Source: Streptomyces barringtoniae (GTDB lineage Bacteria; Actinomycetota; Actinomycetes; Streptomycetales; Streptomycetaceae). From it: a DNA stretch of 64,000 nt. The stretch is taken from NCBI RefSeq assembly GCF_020819595.1, contig NZ_JAJHNP010000005.1, positions 1-64,000 of the forward strand, written 5' to 3'. Numbering within the stretch: position 1 is the stretch's first letter; each line of letters starts with the position of its first letter. The position numbers and the translations under genes were made by a program. A model generated the notes under the pieces. It was not told the origin of the DNA. It was given only the letters and a program-made list of their open reading frames with translations, and made no database searches. Positions 1 through 10,466 of this stretch are shown one piece after another.

Positions 1-714
1 GGCCTTCTCGTCGCCCTCGAAGGCCTTCAGCAGCCAGGAGCGTGCCGAGGTCGCGTTGGTGATCGTCTCGATCGTGGTGAACGTCTTGGACGCGACGATG
101 AACAGGGTCTCCGCCGGATCCAGGTCGCGGATGGCCTCGTGCAGGTCGGCGCCGTCGACGTTCGACACGAACCGGAACGTCAACTCCCGTGCGGTGAACG
201 GGCGCAGTACCTCGTAGGCCATCGCCGGGCCGAGGTCGGAGCCGCCGATGCCGATGTTGACGACGTTCCTGATGCGCCTGCCGGTGTGGCCGGTCCACTC
301 GCCGGAGCGGACCTTGCCGGCGAAGCCTGCCATCTTGTCCAGGACGGCGTGCACCTTCGGGACGACGTTCTCGCCGTCGACCTCGATCACCGCGTTCCGC
401 GGGGCGCGCAGCGCGGTGTGCAGCACGGCCCGCTGCTCGGTGACGTTGATCTTCTCGCCGCGGAACATGGCGTCCCGGAGCCCGAACACGTCGGTGGCGG
501 CGGCGAGTTCCTGCAGCAGGGCCAGGGTCTCGTCGGTGATCAGGTGCTTGCTGTAGTCGATGTACAGGTCGCCGACCCGTACGACGTACCGCTCGGCGCG
601 GCCGGGGTCCGCCGCGAACAGCTCGCGCAGGTGCGGCTGCCCCTCGGCGCGGTGGTCGGCGAGTGCCGTCCACTCGGGCCGGTTGGTGAGCTTCGGAAAC
701 TCGGACTCTGCCAT
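1..714 (-). CDS. pgi: Glucose-6-phosphate isomerase, N-terminal part (cut by window edge)
   Basis: Interconverts glucose 6-phosphate and fructose 6-phosphate in the cytoplasm. The 238 visible codons start [15 protein letters not shown] and carry typical PGI features: [27 protein letters not shown] near residue 155 and the sugar-phosphate-binding segment [13 protein letters not shown] near residue 210. The active-site Glu, His and Lys of the C-terminal half lie beyond base 1. ATG at 714 sits one base after the opcA stop, so translation is probably coupled. It is the last visible gene of the tkt-tal-zwf-opcA-pgi operon and links the oxidative pentose branch back to glycolysis. Family assignment is firm. 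Confidence 0.95.
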   Translation of the reverse strand, partial: MAESEFPKLTNRPEWTALADHRAEGQPHLRELFAADPGRAERYVVRVGDLYIDYSKHLITDETLALLQELAAATDVFGLRDAMFRGEKINVTEQRAVLHTALRAPRNAVIEVDGENVVPKVHAVLDKMAGFAGKVRSGEWTGHTGRRIRNVVNIGIGGSDLGPAMAYEVLRPFTARELTFRFVSNVDGADLHEAIRDLDPAETLFIVASKTFTTIETITNATSARSWLLKAFEGDEKA

Positions 715-715
715 C

Positions 716-1642
716 TCAGGCGTTCTCCTTGGCGGCCTCGCCCTTCAGGGCGATGGCGTACATCTCGTCGGCGTCGAGGCGGCGCAGCTCCTCGGCGATG
801 AGTTCGGAGGTGGGGCGGACCTTCAGCGCCAGGGTGCGCGGCGGCTGGCCGGGCAGGGACAGCGTGGCGAGGGGGCCCTCGGGGCGGTCGATGCGGATCT
901 CGCCGTTCTGGGTGCCCAGCCGTACGGCGGTGACGACCGGTCCCGCGGTGACCACGCGGTCCACGGACACCTTCAGGCGGGCCTCCAGCCAGCGGGCCAG
1001 CAGCTCGGCGCTGGGGTTGTCCGCCTCCGCCTCGACGGCCGCCGAGGTGATCCGCACCCGGGCCTGGTCCAGGGCGGCGGCCAGCATGGACCGCCACAGG
1101 GTGAGCCGGGTCCAGGCGAGGTCGGTGTCGCCGGGGGCGTAGTTGCGGGCGCGGGTCTCCAGGACCTCCATCGGCCGCTCGAAGGCGTACAGGTCGGTGA
1201 TCCGGCGCTGCGCGAGCGCACCGAGCGGGTCCTCGGCCGGGGCGTCGGGCGCGTCCACCGGCCACCACACGACGACGGGCGCGTCCGGCAGCAGCAGCGG
1301 CAGCACGACCGAGTCGGCGTGGTCGGACACCTCGCCGTAGGTGCGCAGCACGACCGTCTCGCCGGTGCCTGCCTCGGAGCCGACCCGGACCTCGGCGTCG
1401 AGCCGGGAGTGGGTGCGGTCGCGCAGGGTGCGGACGTGCCGCTTGATGACGACCAGGGTCCGCATGGGGTGCTCGTGCGAGGCGTCCTCGGCGGCCTTGA
1501 TCGAGTCGTAGGCGTTCTCCTCGTCCGTGACGATGACCATCGTCAGGACCATGCCCACGGCCGGGGTGCCGATGGCGCGGCGGCCCTGCACCAGCGCCTT
1601 GTTGATCTTGCTTGCCGTGGTGTCGGTCAGGTCGATCTTCAT
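716..1642 (-). CDS. opcA: Glucose-6-phosphate dehydrogenase assembly/allosteric protein OpcA
   Basis: 308-aa OpcA-family protein, needed for full activity or assembly of G6PDH in actinobacteria and cyanobacteria. It opens [18 protein letters not shown] and contains the family blocks [24 protein letters not shown] and [17 protein letters not shown] at 1642 overlaps the zwf stop by four bases (ATGA), the usual actinobacterial arrangement, so the subunit and its assembly factor are made together. No enzymatic motif is expected. Family identity is confident; the exact biochemical role (assembly versus redox-linked activation) differs between organisms. Confidence 0.93.
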   Translation of the reverse strand: MKIDLTDTTASKINKALVQGRRAIGTPAVGMVLTMVIVTDEENAYDSIKAAEDASHEHPMRTLVVIKRHVRTLRDRTHSRLDAEVRVGSEAGTGETVVLRTYGEVSDHADSVVLPLLLPDAPVVVWWPVDAPDAPAEDPLGALAQRRITDLYAFERPMEVLETRARNYAPGDTDLAWTRLTLWRSMLAAALDQARVRITSAAVEAEADNPSAELLARWLEARLKVSVDRVVTAGPVVTAVRLGTQNGEIRIDRPEGPLATLSLPGQPPRTLALKVRPTSELIAEELRRLDADEMYAIALKGEAAKENA

Positions 1643-3246
1643 GGCCTGCGCCAGCTCCGTCCGTCTCGTGCGAGCATCTCGTCCGCTTCCCTCGGTCCCC
1701 AGCTGCCCGACGCGTACTGCGCCGGCCGGCCGTGCGCCGCCCAGTACTCCTCGATCGGGTCGAGGATCTTCCAGGACTCTTCCACTTCCTGGTGACGGGG
1801 GAACAAATTCGCGTCGCCGAGCAGCACGTCCAGGATGAGCCGCTCGTACGCCTCCGGGCTGGACTCGGTGAACGACTCGCCGTAGGCGAAGTCCATGGAC
1901 ACGTCCCGGATCTCCATCGAGGTGCCCGGCACCTTGGAGCCGAACCGCACGGTCATGCCCTCGTCCGGCTGGACGCGGATGACGATCGCGTTCTGCCCGA
2001 GTTCCTCGGTGGCGGTGGAGTCGAAGGGGGAGTGCGGGGCCCGCTTGAACACCACCGCGATCTCGGTGACCCGGCGGCCGAGCCGCTTGCCGGTGCGCAG
2101 GTAGAACGGGACGCCCGCCCAGCGGCGGTTGTCGATGCCCAGCTTGATCGCGGCGAAGGTGTCGGTCTTCGACTTGGCGTCGATGCCCTCCTCCTCGAGG
2201 TAGCCGACGACCTTCTCGCCGCCCTGCCAGGCGGCCGCGTACTGGCCGCGCACGGTGTGCCTGCCGAGGTCCTGCGGCAGCCGCACCGACTTCAGCACCT
2301 TCAGCTTCTCGGTGAGCAGCGCCTCCGCGTCGAACGCGATCGGCTCCTCAATGGCGGTCAGCGCCATCAGCTGCAGCAGGTGGTTCTGGATGACGTCACG
2401 GGCGGCGCCGATGCCGTCGTAGTAGCCGGCCCGGCCGCCGATGCCGATGTCCTCGGCCATCGTGATCTGGATGTGGTCGACGTAACTGCGGTTCCAGATC
2501 GGCTCGTACATCTGGTTGGCGAAGCGCAGCGCCAGGATGTTCTGGACGGTCTCCTTGCCGAGGTAGTGGTCGATGCGGAACACCTGGTCCGGCTCGAACA
2601 CGTCGTGCACGATCGCGTTCAGCTCGCGGGCGCTGGCCAGGTCGTGGCCGAACGGCTTCTCGATGACCGCGCGCCGCCAGGAACCCTGCGGCGGGCTCGC
2701 CAGGCCGTGCTTCTTCAGCTGCTGCACGACCTTCGGGAAGAACCTCGGCGGCACCGAGAGGTAGAACGCGAAGTTGCCGCCGGTGCCGCGGGAGGCGTCC
2801 AGCTCCTCCACGGCGTCCTTCAGCTGCTTGAACGCGGTGTCGTCGTCGAAGTCGCCGGGGATGAACCGCATGCCCTCGGCGAGCTGCTGCCACACCTCCT
2901 CGCGGAACGGGGTGCGGGCGTGCTCCTTCACGGCGTCGTGCACGAGCTGCGCGAAGTCCTGGTCCTCCCACTCCCGGCGGGCGAACCCGACGAGGGAGAA
3001 GCCCGGCGGCAGCAGGCCCCGGTTGGCGAGGTCGTACACGGCCGGCATCAGCTTCTTGCGGGACAGGTCACCGGTCACACCGAAGATGACCAGGCCGGAA
3101 GGACCGGCGATGCGGGGGAGCCTGCGGTCGCGGGCGTCCCGCAGCGCGTTCTCCCAGTCGGCGGCCGGGGCCACCGGGACCTGAACCGCCTCTGGTGCGG
3201 GCGCCTGCGGTGCGGGCGCCTCGGCGGCGGGGGCGTTCTCGGTCAT
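1639..3246 (-). CDS. zwf: Glucose-6-phosphate 1-dehydrogenase
   Basis: First enzyme of the oxidative pentose phosphate pathway: glucose 6-phosphate plus NADP+ to 6-phosphogluconolactone plus NADPH. At 535 aa it has full length. The nucleotide-binding motif [11 protein letters not shown] lies near residues 53-63 and the substrate signature RIDHYLGK near 222-229, including the catalytic His. The first ~30 residues are an Ala/Pro-rich extension ([19 protein letters not shown]), longer than in many homologues. ATG at 3246 overlaps the tal stop by four bases. It sits between tal and opcA. Streptomyces often has a second zwf/opcA locus elsewhere; this could be either copy. Confidence 0.96.
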   Translation of the reverse strand: MTENAPAAEAPAPQAPAPEAVQVPVAPAADWENALRDARDRRLPRIAGPSGLVIFGVTGDLSRKKLMPAVYDLANRGLLPPGFSLVGFARREWEDQDFAQLVHDAVKEHARTPFREEVWQQLAEGMRFIPGDFDDDTAFKQLKDAVEELDASRGTGGNFAFYLSVPPRFFPKVVQQLKKHGLASPPQGSWRRAVIEKPFGHDLASARELNAIVHDVFEPDQVFRIDHYLGKETVQNILALRFANQMYEPIWNRSYVDHIQITMAEDIGIGGRAGYYDGIGAARDVIQNHLLQLMALTAIEEPIAFDAEALLTEKLKVLKSVRLPQDLGRHTVRGQYAAAWQGGEKVVGYLEEEGIDAKSKTDTFAAIKLGIDNRRWAGVPFYLRTGKRLGRRVTEIAVVFKRAPHSPFDSTATEELGQNAIVIRVQPDEGMTVRFGSKVPGTSMEIRDVSMDFAYGESFTESSPEAYERLILDVLLGDANLFPRHQEVEESWKILDPIEEYWAAHGRPAQYASGSWGPREADEMLARDGRSWRRP

Positions 3247-4388
3247 CGGGCGTCAACTCCCTTGCTCTTCAGGGACGTGGCCACGGCGTCCAGCAGCTCC
3301 TGCCAGGCCGCGTCGAACTTGGCGACGCCCTCGTCCTCCAGCTGCTGGACGACCTCGTCGTAGGAGATGCCGAGCCGCTCCACGGCGGCCAGGTCGGCGC
3401 TGGCCTGCGCGTAGCCGCCGGTCACCGTGTCGCCGGTGATCTCGCCGTGGTCGGCGACGGCGTTCAGGGTGGCCTCGGGCATCGTGTTGACGGTGCCCGG
3501 TGCGACCAGCTCGTCCACGTACAGGGTGTCCTTGTAGGCGGGGTCCTTCACGCCCGTGGAGGCCCACAGCGGGCGCTGCTTGTTCGCCTTGGCGCCGGCG
3601 AGCGCTACCCAGCGGTCGGAGGCGAAGACCTCCTCGTAGGCCTCGTAGGCGAGCCGGGCGTTGGCAAGGGCCGCGCGGCCCTTGAGGGCGAGGGCCTCGT
3701 CGGTGCCGAGGGCGGTCAGCCGCTTGTCGATCTCGGAGTCCACGCGGGAGACGAAGAAGGACGCCACCGAGTGGATCGTGGCGAGGTCGATGCCGCGCTC
3801 CCTGGCCTTCTCCAGGCCGGCCAGGTAGGCGGCCATGACCTCGCGGTAGCGCTCGAGGGAGAAGATCAGGGTCACGTTGACGCTGATGCCGAGGCCGATG
3901 ACCTCGGTGATGGCCGGCAGGCCCGCCCTGGTCGCCGGGATCTTGATCATCACGTTGGGGCGGTCGACCAGCCAGAAGAGCTGCTTGGCCTCGGCGACGG
4001 TCGCCGCCGTGTCGTGCGCCAGGCGCGGATCGACCTCGATGGAGACCCGGCCGTCCCGGCCACCGGAGGCGTCGTACACCTCACGCAGGATGTCGGCTGC
4101 GTCGCGCACGTCGGCGGTCGTCATCATCCGCACCGCCTCGTCCACCGTCACACCGCGCACGGCGAGGTCGGTGAGCTGCTCCTCGTAGCCCTCGCCGGAG
4201 CCGATGGCGGCCTGGAAGATCGACGGGTTCGTGGTGACACCGACGGCGCTCCCGCTCGCCACGAGCTCGGCGAGGCTGCCCGAGGTGATCCGCTTCCGCG
4301 ACAGGTCGTCGAGCCAGATCGACACGCCCTCGTCGGCGAGGCGCTTGAGGGCTCCCGGGGTCGCGATTGCTTCGGTCACAGTGATCAT
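3243..4388 (-). CDS. tal: Transaldolase
   Basis: Transfers dihydroxyacetone units between sedoheptulose 7-phosphate and glyceraldehyde 3-phosphate in the non-oxidative pentose phosphate pathway. The 381-aa length fits the long actinobacterial class. Visible motifs are [11 protein letters not shown] near residues 52-62, the Schiff-base lysine segment [12 protein letters not shown] near 145, and [15 protein letters not shown]. The start is ATG at 4388; a purine-rich GAAAGAAG lies just upstream. The gap to the tkt stop is 31 bp and the downstream overlap with zwf is 4 nt, so it is inside the operon. Confidence 0.96.
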   Translation of the reverse strand: MITVTEAIATPGALKRLADEGVSIWLDDLSRKRITSGSLAELVASGSAVGVTTNPSIFQAAIGSGEGYEEQLTDLAVRGVTVDEAVRMMTTADVRDAADILREVYDASGGRDGRVSIEVDPRLAHDTAATVAEAKQLFWLVDRPNVMIKIPATRAGLPAITEVIGLGISVNVTLIFSLERYREVMAAYLAGLEKARERGIDLATIHSVASFFVSRVDSEIDKRLTALGTDEALALKGRAALANARLAYEAYEEVFASDRWVALAGAKANKQRPLWASTGVKDPAYKDTLYVDELVAPGTVNTMPEATLNAVADHGEITGDTVTGGYAQASADLAAVERLGISYDEVVQQLEDEGVAKFDAAWQELLDAVATSLKSKGVDAR

Positions 4389-4419
4389 TCTTCTTTCGGG
4401 TCGGTATCGGGCGTCGGTG

Positions 4420-6495
4420 TCAGGCGCGCGCGGCGGCGAGCGACTCGCGGGCCGCCGCGGCGACGTTCTCGGGGGTGAAGCCGAACTCGGTGAACAGCGT
4501 CCCGGCGTCCGCGGAGGCGCCGAAGTGCTCGAGGGAGACGATCCGGCCGGCGTCGCCCACGTAGCGGTACCAGGTCAGGGCGATCCCGGCCTCGACGGCC
4601 ACCCGAGCCTTCACGGCCGGCGGCAGCACCCGCTCGCGGTACTCACGGGGCTGCTCCTCGAACCACTCCACGGACGGCATCGACACCACGCGCGTGCCGA
4701 TCCCCTCGGCCTGAAGCTGCTCGCGTGCGGCCACGGCCAGCTGCACCTCGGAGCCCGTCGCGATGATGATCACCTCCGGGACCTGGGTCGAGGACTCGCG
4801 CAGCACATAGCCGCCCTTGGCCGCGTCCTCGTTCGGCGCGTACACCGGCACGCCCTGGCGGGTGAGCGCGAGCCCGTGCGGGGCGGGGTTCACGGCGTGC
4901 CTCTTCAGGATCTCGGCCCAGGCCGCGGCGGTCTCGTTGGCGTCGGCCGGGCGGACGACGTTCAGGCCCGGGATGGCACGCAGCGACGCCAGGTGCTCGA
5001 CCGGCTGGTGGGTGGGGCCGTCCTCGCCCAGGCCGATGGAGTCGTGCGTCCACACGTATGTCACCGGCAGCTGCATCAGCGCCGACATGCGGACGGCGTT
5101 GCGCATGTAGTCGGAGAACACCAGGAAGGTGCCGCCGTAGATCCGGGTGTTGCCGTGCAGGGCGATGCCGTTCATCTCCGCGGCCATGGAGAACTCGCGG
5201 ATCCCGAAGTGCACGGTACGGCCGTACGGGTCTGCCTCGGGCAGCGGGTTGCCCTCGGGCAGGAAGGAGCTGGCCTTGTCGATGGTGGTGTTGTTGGAGC
5301 CGGCGAGGTCGGCCGAGCCGCCCCACAGCTCGGGGAGGACGGGGCCGAGCGCCTGCAGCACCTTGCCGGAGGCGGCGCGGGTCGCGACCGACCTGCCCTC
5401 CTCGAACACCGGCAGCGCGTCCTGCCAGCCCTCGGGCAGCTCGCCCTTGCTGACGCGGTCGAACAGCTCGGCGCGCTCCGGCTGCGCGGCGCGCCACTCG
5501 GCGATCCGCTTGTCCCAGGCGGCGTGCGCCTCGGCGCCCCGGTCCAGGGCCCGCCGGGTGTGCTCGATGACCGCGTCCTCCACCTGGAAGGTCTGCTCCG
5601 GGTCGAAGCCGAGGACCCGCTTGGTGGCGGCGATCTCCTCCGCGCCGAGCGCGGAGCCGTGGGAGGCCTCGGTGTTCTGCGCGTTCGGGGCGGGCCAGGC
5701 GATGACCGTGCGCATCGCGATGATCGAGGGCCGCTCGGTCTCGGCCTGCGCGGCCTTCAGCGCCGCGTGCAGGGCGGGGACGTCGATGTCGCCGTCGGCG
5801 GTGGGCTCGATGCGCTGGGTGTGCCAGCCGTAGGCCTCGTACCGCTTCAGCACGTCCTCGGAGAAGGCGGTCGCGGTGTCGCCCTCGATGGAGATGTGGT
5901 TGTCGTCGTAGACGAAGACCAGGTTGCCGAGCTTCTGGTGGCCGGCCAGGGAGGAGGCCTCGGCGGAGACGCCCTCCTCCAGGTCGCCGTCGGAGACGAT
6001 CGCCCAGACGGTGTGGTCGAAGGGGGAGGTGCCCGCGGGGGCCTCCGGGTCGAACAGGCCGCGCTCGTAGCGGGCCGCCATCGCCATGCCGACGGCGTTG
6101 GCGACGCCCTGGCCGAGCGGTCCGGTGGTGGTCTCGACGCCGGCGGTGTGCCCGTACTCGGGGTGACCCGGCGTCTTGGAGCCCTGCGTCCGGAACGCCT
6201 TCAGGTCGTCCAGCTCCAGCTCGTACCCGGAGAGGAACAGCTGCGTGTACAGGGTCAGCGAGGTGTGACCGGGGGAGAGCACGAAACGGTCCCGGCCGGT
6301 CCACTCGGGGTCGGCGGGATCGTGACGCATCACCTTCTGAAAGATCGTGTACGCGGCAGGTGCCAGGCTCATCGCCGTGCCCGGGTGCCCGTTCCCCACC
6401 TTCTGCACCGCATCGGCCGCCAGAAGACGGGCGGTGTCCACGGCACGCCGGTCGAGGTCCGTCCACTCGAAGCCGTCGGAAGTCTGCGTGGTCAT
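4420..6495 (-). CDS. tkt: Transketolase
   Basis: TPP-dependent transketolase moving two-carbon units between pentose- and hexose-phosphates. The 691-aa product begins [23 protein letters not shown]. The TPP motif [17 protein letters not shown], the histidine-rich segment [14 protein letters not shown] and the family pattern [18 protein letters not shown] are intact. ATG at 6495 is preferred over the in-frame TTG at 6501 because GAGGA lies 10 nt before the ATG but too close to the TTG. It is the promoter-proximal gene of the operon and is divergent from an AraC-type regulator across a 146-bp region containing an AT-rich palindrome. Confidence 0.96.
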   Translation of the reverse strand: MTTQTSDGFEWTDLDRRAVDTARLLAADAVQKVGNGHPGTAMSLAPAAYTIFQKVMRHDPADPEWTGRDRFVLSPGHTSLTLYTQLFLSGYELELDDLKAFRTQGSKTPGHPEYGHTAGVETTTGPLGQGVANAVGMAMAARYERGLFDPEAPAGTSPFDHTVWAIVSDGDLEEGVSAEASSLAGHQKLGNLVFVYDDNHISIEGDTATAFSEDVLKRYEAYGWHTQRIEPTADGDIDVPALHAALKAAQAETERPSIIAMRTVIAWPAPNAQNTEASHGSALGAEEIAATKRVLGFDPEQTFQVEDAVIEHTRRALDRGAEAHAAWDKRIAEWRAAQPERAELFDRVSKGELPEGWQDALPVFEEGRSVATRAASGKVLQALGPVLPELWGGSADLAGSNNTTIDKASSFLPEGNPLPEADPYGRTVHFGIREFSMAAEMNGIALHGNTRIYGGTFLVFSDYMRNAVRMSALMQLPVTYVWTHDSIGLGEDGPTHQPVEHLASLRAIPGLNVVRPADANETAAAWAEILKRHAVNPAPHGLALTRQGVPVYAPNEDAAKGGYVLRESSTQVPEVIIIATGSEVQLAVAAREQLQAEGIGTRVVSMPSVEWFEEQPREYRERVLPPAVKARVAVEAGIALTWYRYVGDAGRIVSLEHFGASADAGTLFTEFGFTPENVAAAARESLAAARA

Positions 6496-6548
6496 CTTCA
6501 AGAAGTCCTCGTTGAGTGCGGGAGCGCTGGCTTGACGCGTTCAAACTT

Positions 6549-6563
6549 AAAAGTCTGACTTTT
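6549..6563. promoter_or_regulatory. AT-rich 15-nt palindrome in the tkt/araC-like divergent region
   Basis: AAAAGTC-T-GACTTTT is a perfect odd-centred palindrome in an otherwise GC-rich intergenic region shared by the pentose-phosphate operon and the AraC-type gene. It could be an operator or promoter element. A weak TTGACG at 6532-6537 lies upstream on the plus strand with CTGACT 17 nt further on, inside the palindrome. Its role is inferred from position only. Confidence 0.4.
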
Positions 6564-6641
6564 TCGAGGAAAGGTCGGGGTGTGTCAGCCTGTGGTGAAT
6601 CTGGGACAGTGATCGCGCGACAGGGACGGCACGAAAAGGAC

Positions 6642-7547
6642 ATGGCTGACAGAACGCCCCAAGGTGAGGGGTCAGGTACGGGCGGCGAGGGCATCAAGAC
6701 CTTCCCCTTCCCGACCGAACTGGCCGTCGGCGGCGTCGGCATGCAGATCGGCCCGATGGGCACCGACCGCACCTGGCACGCCGACGCTCCCCTGCACCGC
6801 GTCCACCGCATCGACTTCCACGTCATCATGCTGTTCACCGACGGTCCCGTACGGCACATGGTCGACTTCGCCGAGTACGAGGCCGGCGCCGGCGACCTGC
6901 TGTGGATCCGCCCCGGACAGGTCCACCGCTTCTCCCGCGAGGCCGTGTACCGCGGAACCGTGCTGACCATGCAGCCCGGCTTCCTGCCGCGCGCCACCGT
7001 CGAGGCCACCGGCCTGTACCGCTACGACCTCCCGCCCCTGCTGCACCCCGACCCCGACCGGCTCGCCGCCCTCCAGGCCTCCCTCGACCAGCTGCGCCGC
7101 GAGTACGAGGACACCGCCACGCTCCCGCTGAGCCTGCACACCGCCGTGCTCCGCCACACCCTGACCGCGTTCCTGCTGCGCCTCGCCCACCTCGCGGCCA
7201 GTTCCGCGGAGGCCGGCCGGCAGCGGACGGACAGTACCTTCACCCGCTTCCGGGAAGCCGTCGAGCAGGGCTTCGCCACCAACCACAGCGTCAGCGCCTA
7301 CGCCGACGCCCTCGGTTACTCCCGCCGCACCCTCGTCCGCGCCGTCCGCGCCGCCACCGGCGAGACCCCCAAGGGATTCATCGACAAACGCGTCGTCCTG
7401 GAGGCCAAGCGCCTCCTCGCCCACACCGACCTGCCCATCGGCCGTGTCGGAGCGGCCGTCGGCTTCCCCGACGCGGCGAACTTCACCAAGTTCTTCCACC
7501 TGCACACCGGGCAGACACCGGTCGCGTTCCGCGCGGAACTGCGCTGA
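6642..7547 (+). CDS. AraC-family transcriptional regulator with cupin N-terminus
   Basis: About 301 aa. The N-terminal ~150 residues form a cupin-like sensor (HRVHRIDFHVIMLFTDG; GDLLWIRPGQVHRFS), and the C-terminal ~95 residues hold the two AraC helix-turn-helix units, including YADALGYSRRTLVRAV and VGAAVGFPDAANFTKFFH followed by HTGQTP. The ATG at 6642 is chosen from where homology begins; the nearest purine run (AAAAGGA) is only one base away, so the start is uncertain. Divergent from tkt, it may control that operon or the nearby sugar genes; the ligand is unknown. Confidence 0.85.
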   Translation: MADRTPQGEGSGTGGEGIKTFPFPTELAVGGVGMQIGPMGTDRTWHADAPLHRVHRIDFHVIMLFTDGPVRHMVDFAEYEAGAGDLLWIRPGQVHRFSREAVYRGTVLTMQPGFLPRATVEATGLYRYDLPPLLHPDPDRLAALQASLDQLRREYEDTATLPLSLHTAVLRHTLTAFLLRLAHLAASSAEAGRQRTDSTFTRFREAVEQGFATNHSVSAYADALGYSRRTLVRAVRAATGETPKGFIDKRVVLEAKRLLAHTDLPIGRVGAAVGFPDAANFTKFFHLHTGQTPVAFRAELR

Positions 7548-7649
7548 AGGGTTCAGCGTGCGGCGGGCAACGGCATACGGCGGCCACATCGGGGGAGGGG
7601 GACTGCCGGTGCGGGGCGCCGCAGACCGCGACAGGGCCGGGTACGTTCA

Positions 7650-7850
7650 TCACCTCGACGCGGCCCGCAGATGCTCGGCGCCGACGTTGTCGAAGCAGAC
7701 GTCGGTCCCGTCGGGCGCGGCCCTGCGCAACCGGTCGGCGAATGGGCCGTCGTGGTGGTCGAAGGCCGCGTCGAAACCGGGCCGGCCGTTCGGACGACGG
7801 GCCGCCTTCGCCGCCGGGTCCGCACTGCCGATCACCCGCCCCGCGCCCGG
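7650..7850 (-). pseudogene. Remnant of an NADP-dependent medium-chain oxidoreductase (CurA/YncB-like)
   Basis: On the minus strand, GRVIGSAD followed by GFDAAFDHHDGPFADRLRR and TDVCFDNVGAEHLRAA matches the cofactor-binding core of zinc-independent MDR oxidoreductases (family pattern G-x-VVGSA, GFD-A-x-NY, D-x-YFDNVGG-x-x-L). The rest of the gene, about 330 aa in intact relatives, cannot be followed in any frame upstream or downstream, and the reading frame stops directly after the match. It is a decayed fragment, not a functional gene. Nothing else was recognised in 7548-8028. Confidence 0.6.
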
Positions 7851-8028
7851 CGACGAACCGAAGCCGAGGTGCCGGGGCGGGCGGGGACAGGCATCCCGGT
7901 CCACCCGTCGGCACATCCCGGCCTCCGCGCGGGCCTGAAGTCCCTGACGTGCGACGCGCGTTGTGGTGGTCACGGCGCGACGCCAGGGGTTGGCCCGCAC
8001 GTGAAGGTCAACCCCCGGCGCCGGGTGG

Positions 8029-9429
8029 TCAGTGGCCGAAGTCGAACCAGTTGACGTTCACGAAGTCGGACGGCTGGCCGCTGCTGAAGGTCAGATACAC
8101 GTCGTGTGTTCCAGTGACCGAGCCGATGTTGGCCGGGACCGTCCTCCAGGACTGCCAGCCCCCGGTGTTGCCGACCGCGAAGCTGCCGACGGGCGCGTTG
8201 CCACGGCTGTCCAGGCGCACCTCGACCAGTCCGCTGACGCCGTCGGCCGCGCCGCTCGCCACGCGCGCGTAGAACTGCGTGGCCGGTGTCGAGCCGAAGT
8301 TCACGCCCTTGTACAGCGCCCAGTCGCCGTTCGCGATCCAGCCGATGTCCTGGCCGCCGCCCGTGTCGCTCGTGGTCTCGGTGCTGATGCCGGACTGGCC
8401 GTCGTAGGACTCGGCCTGGACGGCGCTGTAGGCGTCGCGGTTGCCGGGCGGCGGGGGAGTGGTGCCGCCGCCGCTGCCGGAGGACTGCAGGACCTGCACG
8501 TAGTCGACGGCCATCGGGTGGCCGGGCTCCGTGGCACCGGTGGGACCGCCGCCGAAGGCACCGGGGAAGCCGCCGCCCATCGCCACGTTCAGGATGACGA
8601 AGAAGCCGTGGTTCGTGGCGTTGGCCCAGGTGGTCGCGTCCATCTGGTTCGCCGTGACCGTCTGGTAGTTGACCCCGTCGACGTAGAAGCGGATCGCCTC
8701 GGGGCTCACCGAGCGGTCCCACTCCATGGTGTAGGCGTGGAAGCCCGACTGGCAGGTGGTGTTGGGGCATGCCGTGGAGTTGCCGAGGCCCGAGGTCTCG
8801 TTGCAGGGGCCGCCCGGGTTGGTGCCGCAGTGCATGGTGGCCCAGGTCTTGTTCAGGCCCTGGACGTTCTCCATGATGTCCAGCTCGCCGACGCTCGGCC
8901 AATTCTGGTAGTTGCCGCGGAACGGCGCGCCCAGCATCCAGAAGGCGGGCCAGTAGCCGGCGGCCGCGTTCCCGGTCACGTTCGGCATCTGGATCCGGGC
9001 CTCCACGCGCAGCTTGCCGCCGGCCGGGGGCTGGAAGTCGGTCCGGGTGGTCTCGATCCGGCCGGAGGTCCAGTTGCCGGAGGCGTCGCGGCGCGGGGTG
9101 ATGAGCAGGTCGCCGTTGCCGTCGAGTGCGACGTTGTTCGTGCTGGAGGTCATCGACTCGACCTCGCCGGTGCCCCAGTTGGCGGCTCCGCCGGGATACG
9201 AAGTCCCGGTGTCGTACTGCCAGTTGGAGGTGTTGATGCCGGAGCCCGCCGCGCCGTTGAAGTCGTCCAGGAAGACCTGGGTCCAGCCCGAGGGAGGGGT
9301 GGGGGCGGTGGCGCCGGCGGGGGCGGTGGCGGCCGTGGCGACCGCCACCGCCAGGCCGAGCGTGGCGACGGCGGCGACGAGCGCACGGCGCAGGGGGCGG
9401 GGTCTGGGTATGCCGGAGGAATCGCTCAT
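8029..9429 (-). CDS. Secreted GH16 endo-beta-1,3-glucanase (laminarinase) with CBM6
   Basis: 466-aa secreted enzyme predicted to cut beta-1,3-glucans. A signal peptide (twin Arg, hydrophobic LVAAVATLGLAVAVA, cleavage near APAGATA) is followed by a GH16 domain of about residues 40-290 with the catalytic ELDIMENV (E-x-D-x-x-E) near 181-186. A Gly/Thr/Pro linker leads to a C-terminal CBM6-like module (YSAVQAESYDGQSG to VNVNWFDFGH). ATG at 9429 is fixed by the signal peptide. Two LacI-type palindromes lie 41-77 bp upstream, so induction by glucan oligosaccharides through a CebR-like repressor is likely. Confidence 0.93.
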   Translation of the reverse strand: MSDSSGIPRPRPLRRALVAAVATLGLAVAVATAATAPAGATAPTPPSGWTQVFLDDFNGAAGSGINTSNWQYDTGTSYPGGAANWGTGEVESMTSSTNNVALDGNGDLLITPRRDASGNWTSGRIETTRTDFQPPAGGKLRVEARIQMPNVTGNAAAGYWPAFWMLGAPFRGNYQNWPSVGELDIMENVQGLNKTWATMHCGTNPGGPCNETSGLGNSTACPNTTCQSGFHAYTMEWDRSVSPEAIRFYVDGVNYQTVTANQMDATTWANATNHGFFVILNVAMGGGFPGAFGGGPTGATEPGHPMAVDYVQVLQSSGSGGGTTPPPPGNRDAYSAVQAESYDGQSGISTETTSDTGGGQDIGWIANGDWALYKGVNFGSTPATQFYARVASGAADGVSGLVEVRLDSRGNAPVGSFAVGNTGGWQSWRTVPANIGSVTGTHDVYLTFSSGQPSDFVNVNWFDFGH

Positions 9430-9469
9430 GGGGGCCTCTCGGTGGGTACGGGGAGTGTGCGGGGCGATG

Positions 9470-9506
9470 TGAGAGCGCTCCCACACTCGTACTGAGAGCG
9501 CTCTCA
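9470..9506. promoter_or_regulatory. Paired LacI/CebR-type operators upstream of the GH16 gene
   Basis: TGAGAGCGCTCCCA at 9470-9483 and the perfect palindrome TGAGAGCGCTCTCA at 9493-9506 have centres 23 bp apart. Both match the CebR/LacI-family form (consensus about TGGGAGCGCTCCCA). They lie just upstream of the GH16 start and are well placed to repress it. The cognate regulator is not certain; neither LacI gene in this window is adjacent. Confidence 0.75.
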
Positions 9507-9610
9507 AGGTGCCGCCAATGTGCTCCCCGCCCCTGCGGTCGTCAAGATGTGAAACAAAGAAAGTCGTTGATCCGCAGGGGAGTTCAGGGGGTGAAGCCGC
9601 CCGTACCAGC

Positions 9611-10357
9611 TCAGACCGGCCGCCAGCCCAGCGCCCGTGAGATGCCCCGGGCCGCCAGCCGTACCGCCGGAGCCAGCGCCGGCACCTGGGCACCCGCCCG
9701 CGGCACCACCACCGACACCGCCGCCACCACGTCCCCGCCCGGCCCGCGCACCGCCGCCGCCACCGACAGCGCGTCCTCGGTCACCTGACGCTCGCTCACC
9801 GCCACACCGGACCGGCGCACCTCGGCGAGCGTACGGCGCAGCCGCACGTGATCGCTGATCGTGTACGGCGTGAAGGCGGCCAGCGGCCCGGCGCAGTACT
9901 CCTCCTGCAGGTCCGGGCCGGCGTGGGCGAGGAGGGCGAGACCGACGCCGGTGGCGTGCAACGGCCAGCGCGCACCGACCCGGATGTGCACGCCCACCGC
10001 CGAACGGCCCGACAGCCACTCGATGTAGACGACCTCCGTACCGTCCCGCACGGCCAACTGCACGTTCTCGTGCGTCGCCTCGTACAGGTCCTCCAGGTAC
10101 GGCAGTGCCAGTTGCCTGAGGCCCAGGCCGCGTGGTGCGAGCGCGGCCACCTCCCACAGCCGCAGCCCCACGTGGTACATCCCGGACGCGTCGCGCTCCA
10201 GCGCGCCCCACGCGGTCAGGGCGGCCGCCAGCCGGTGCGCGGTGGTCAGACTGAGCCCGGCCCGGCGGCTGATGTCCGTCAGGGACAGGGCGGGGTGCTC
10301 GTGGTCGAACGCGGCGAGCACCGCCAGCAGCCGGTCGGCCGCGGACCGCTCGCTCAC
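9611..10357 (-). CDS. IclR-family transcriptional regulator
   Basis: About 248 aa. The N-terminal winged HTH (LSLTDISRRAGLSLTTAHRLAAAL, residues ~25-48) is followed by an IclR effector domain (DGTEVVYIEWLSG; PLHATGVGLALLAH; AVSERQVTEDALSVAAAVRG). GTG at 10357 is preferred because GTGAGG lies just upstream; an earlier in-frame GTG at 10369 is possible. It is co-directional with the GH16 gene, whose start lies 182 bp downstream of its stop. The target is unknown; IclR proteins of this type usually control sugar or aromatic catabolism nearby. Confidence 0.88.
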   Translation of the reverse strand: MSERSAADRLLAVLAAFDHEHPALSLTDISRRAGLSLTTAHRLAAALTAWGALERDASGMYHVGLRLWEVAALAPRGLGLRQLALPYLEDLYEATHENVQLAVRDGTEVVYIEWLSGRSAVGVHIRVGARWPLHATGVGLALLAHAGPDLQEEYCAGPLAAFTPYTISDHVRLRRTLAEVRRSGVAVSERQVTEDALSVAAAVRGPGGDVVAAVSVVVPRAGAQVPALAPAVRLAARGISRALGWRPV

Positions 10358-10466
10358 ACAGCACCTCACCCGGTCGCCGTACGTCGTGGCCCGGATCGTA
10401 ACCGACGCCGTCGGCCCGGGCAGGCAGCCGCTGCCCGGTCATGTCGGTCACGGATCCCCTGGCGGG

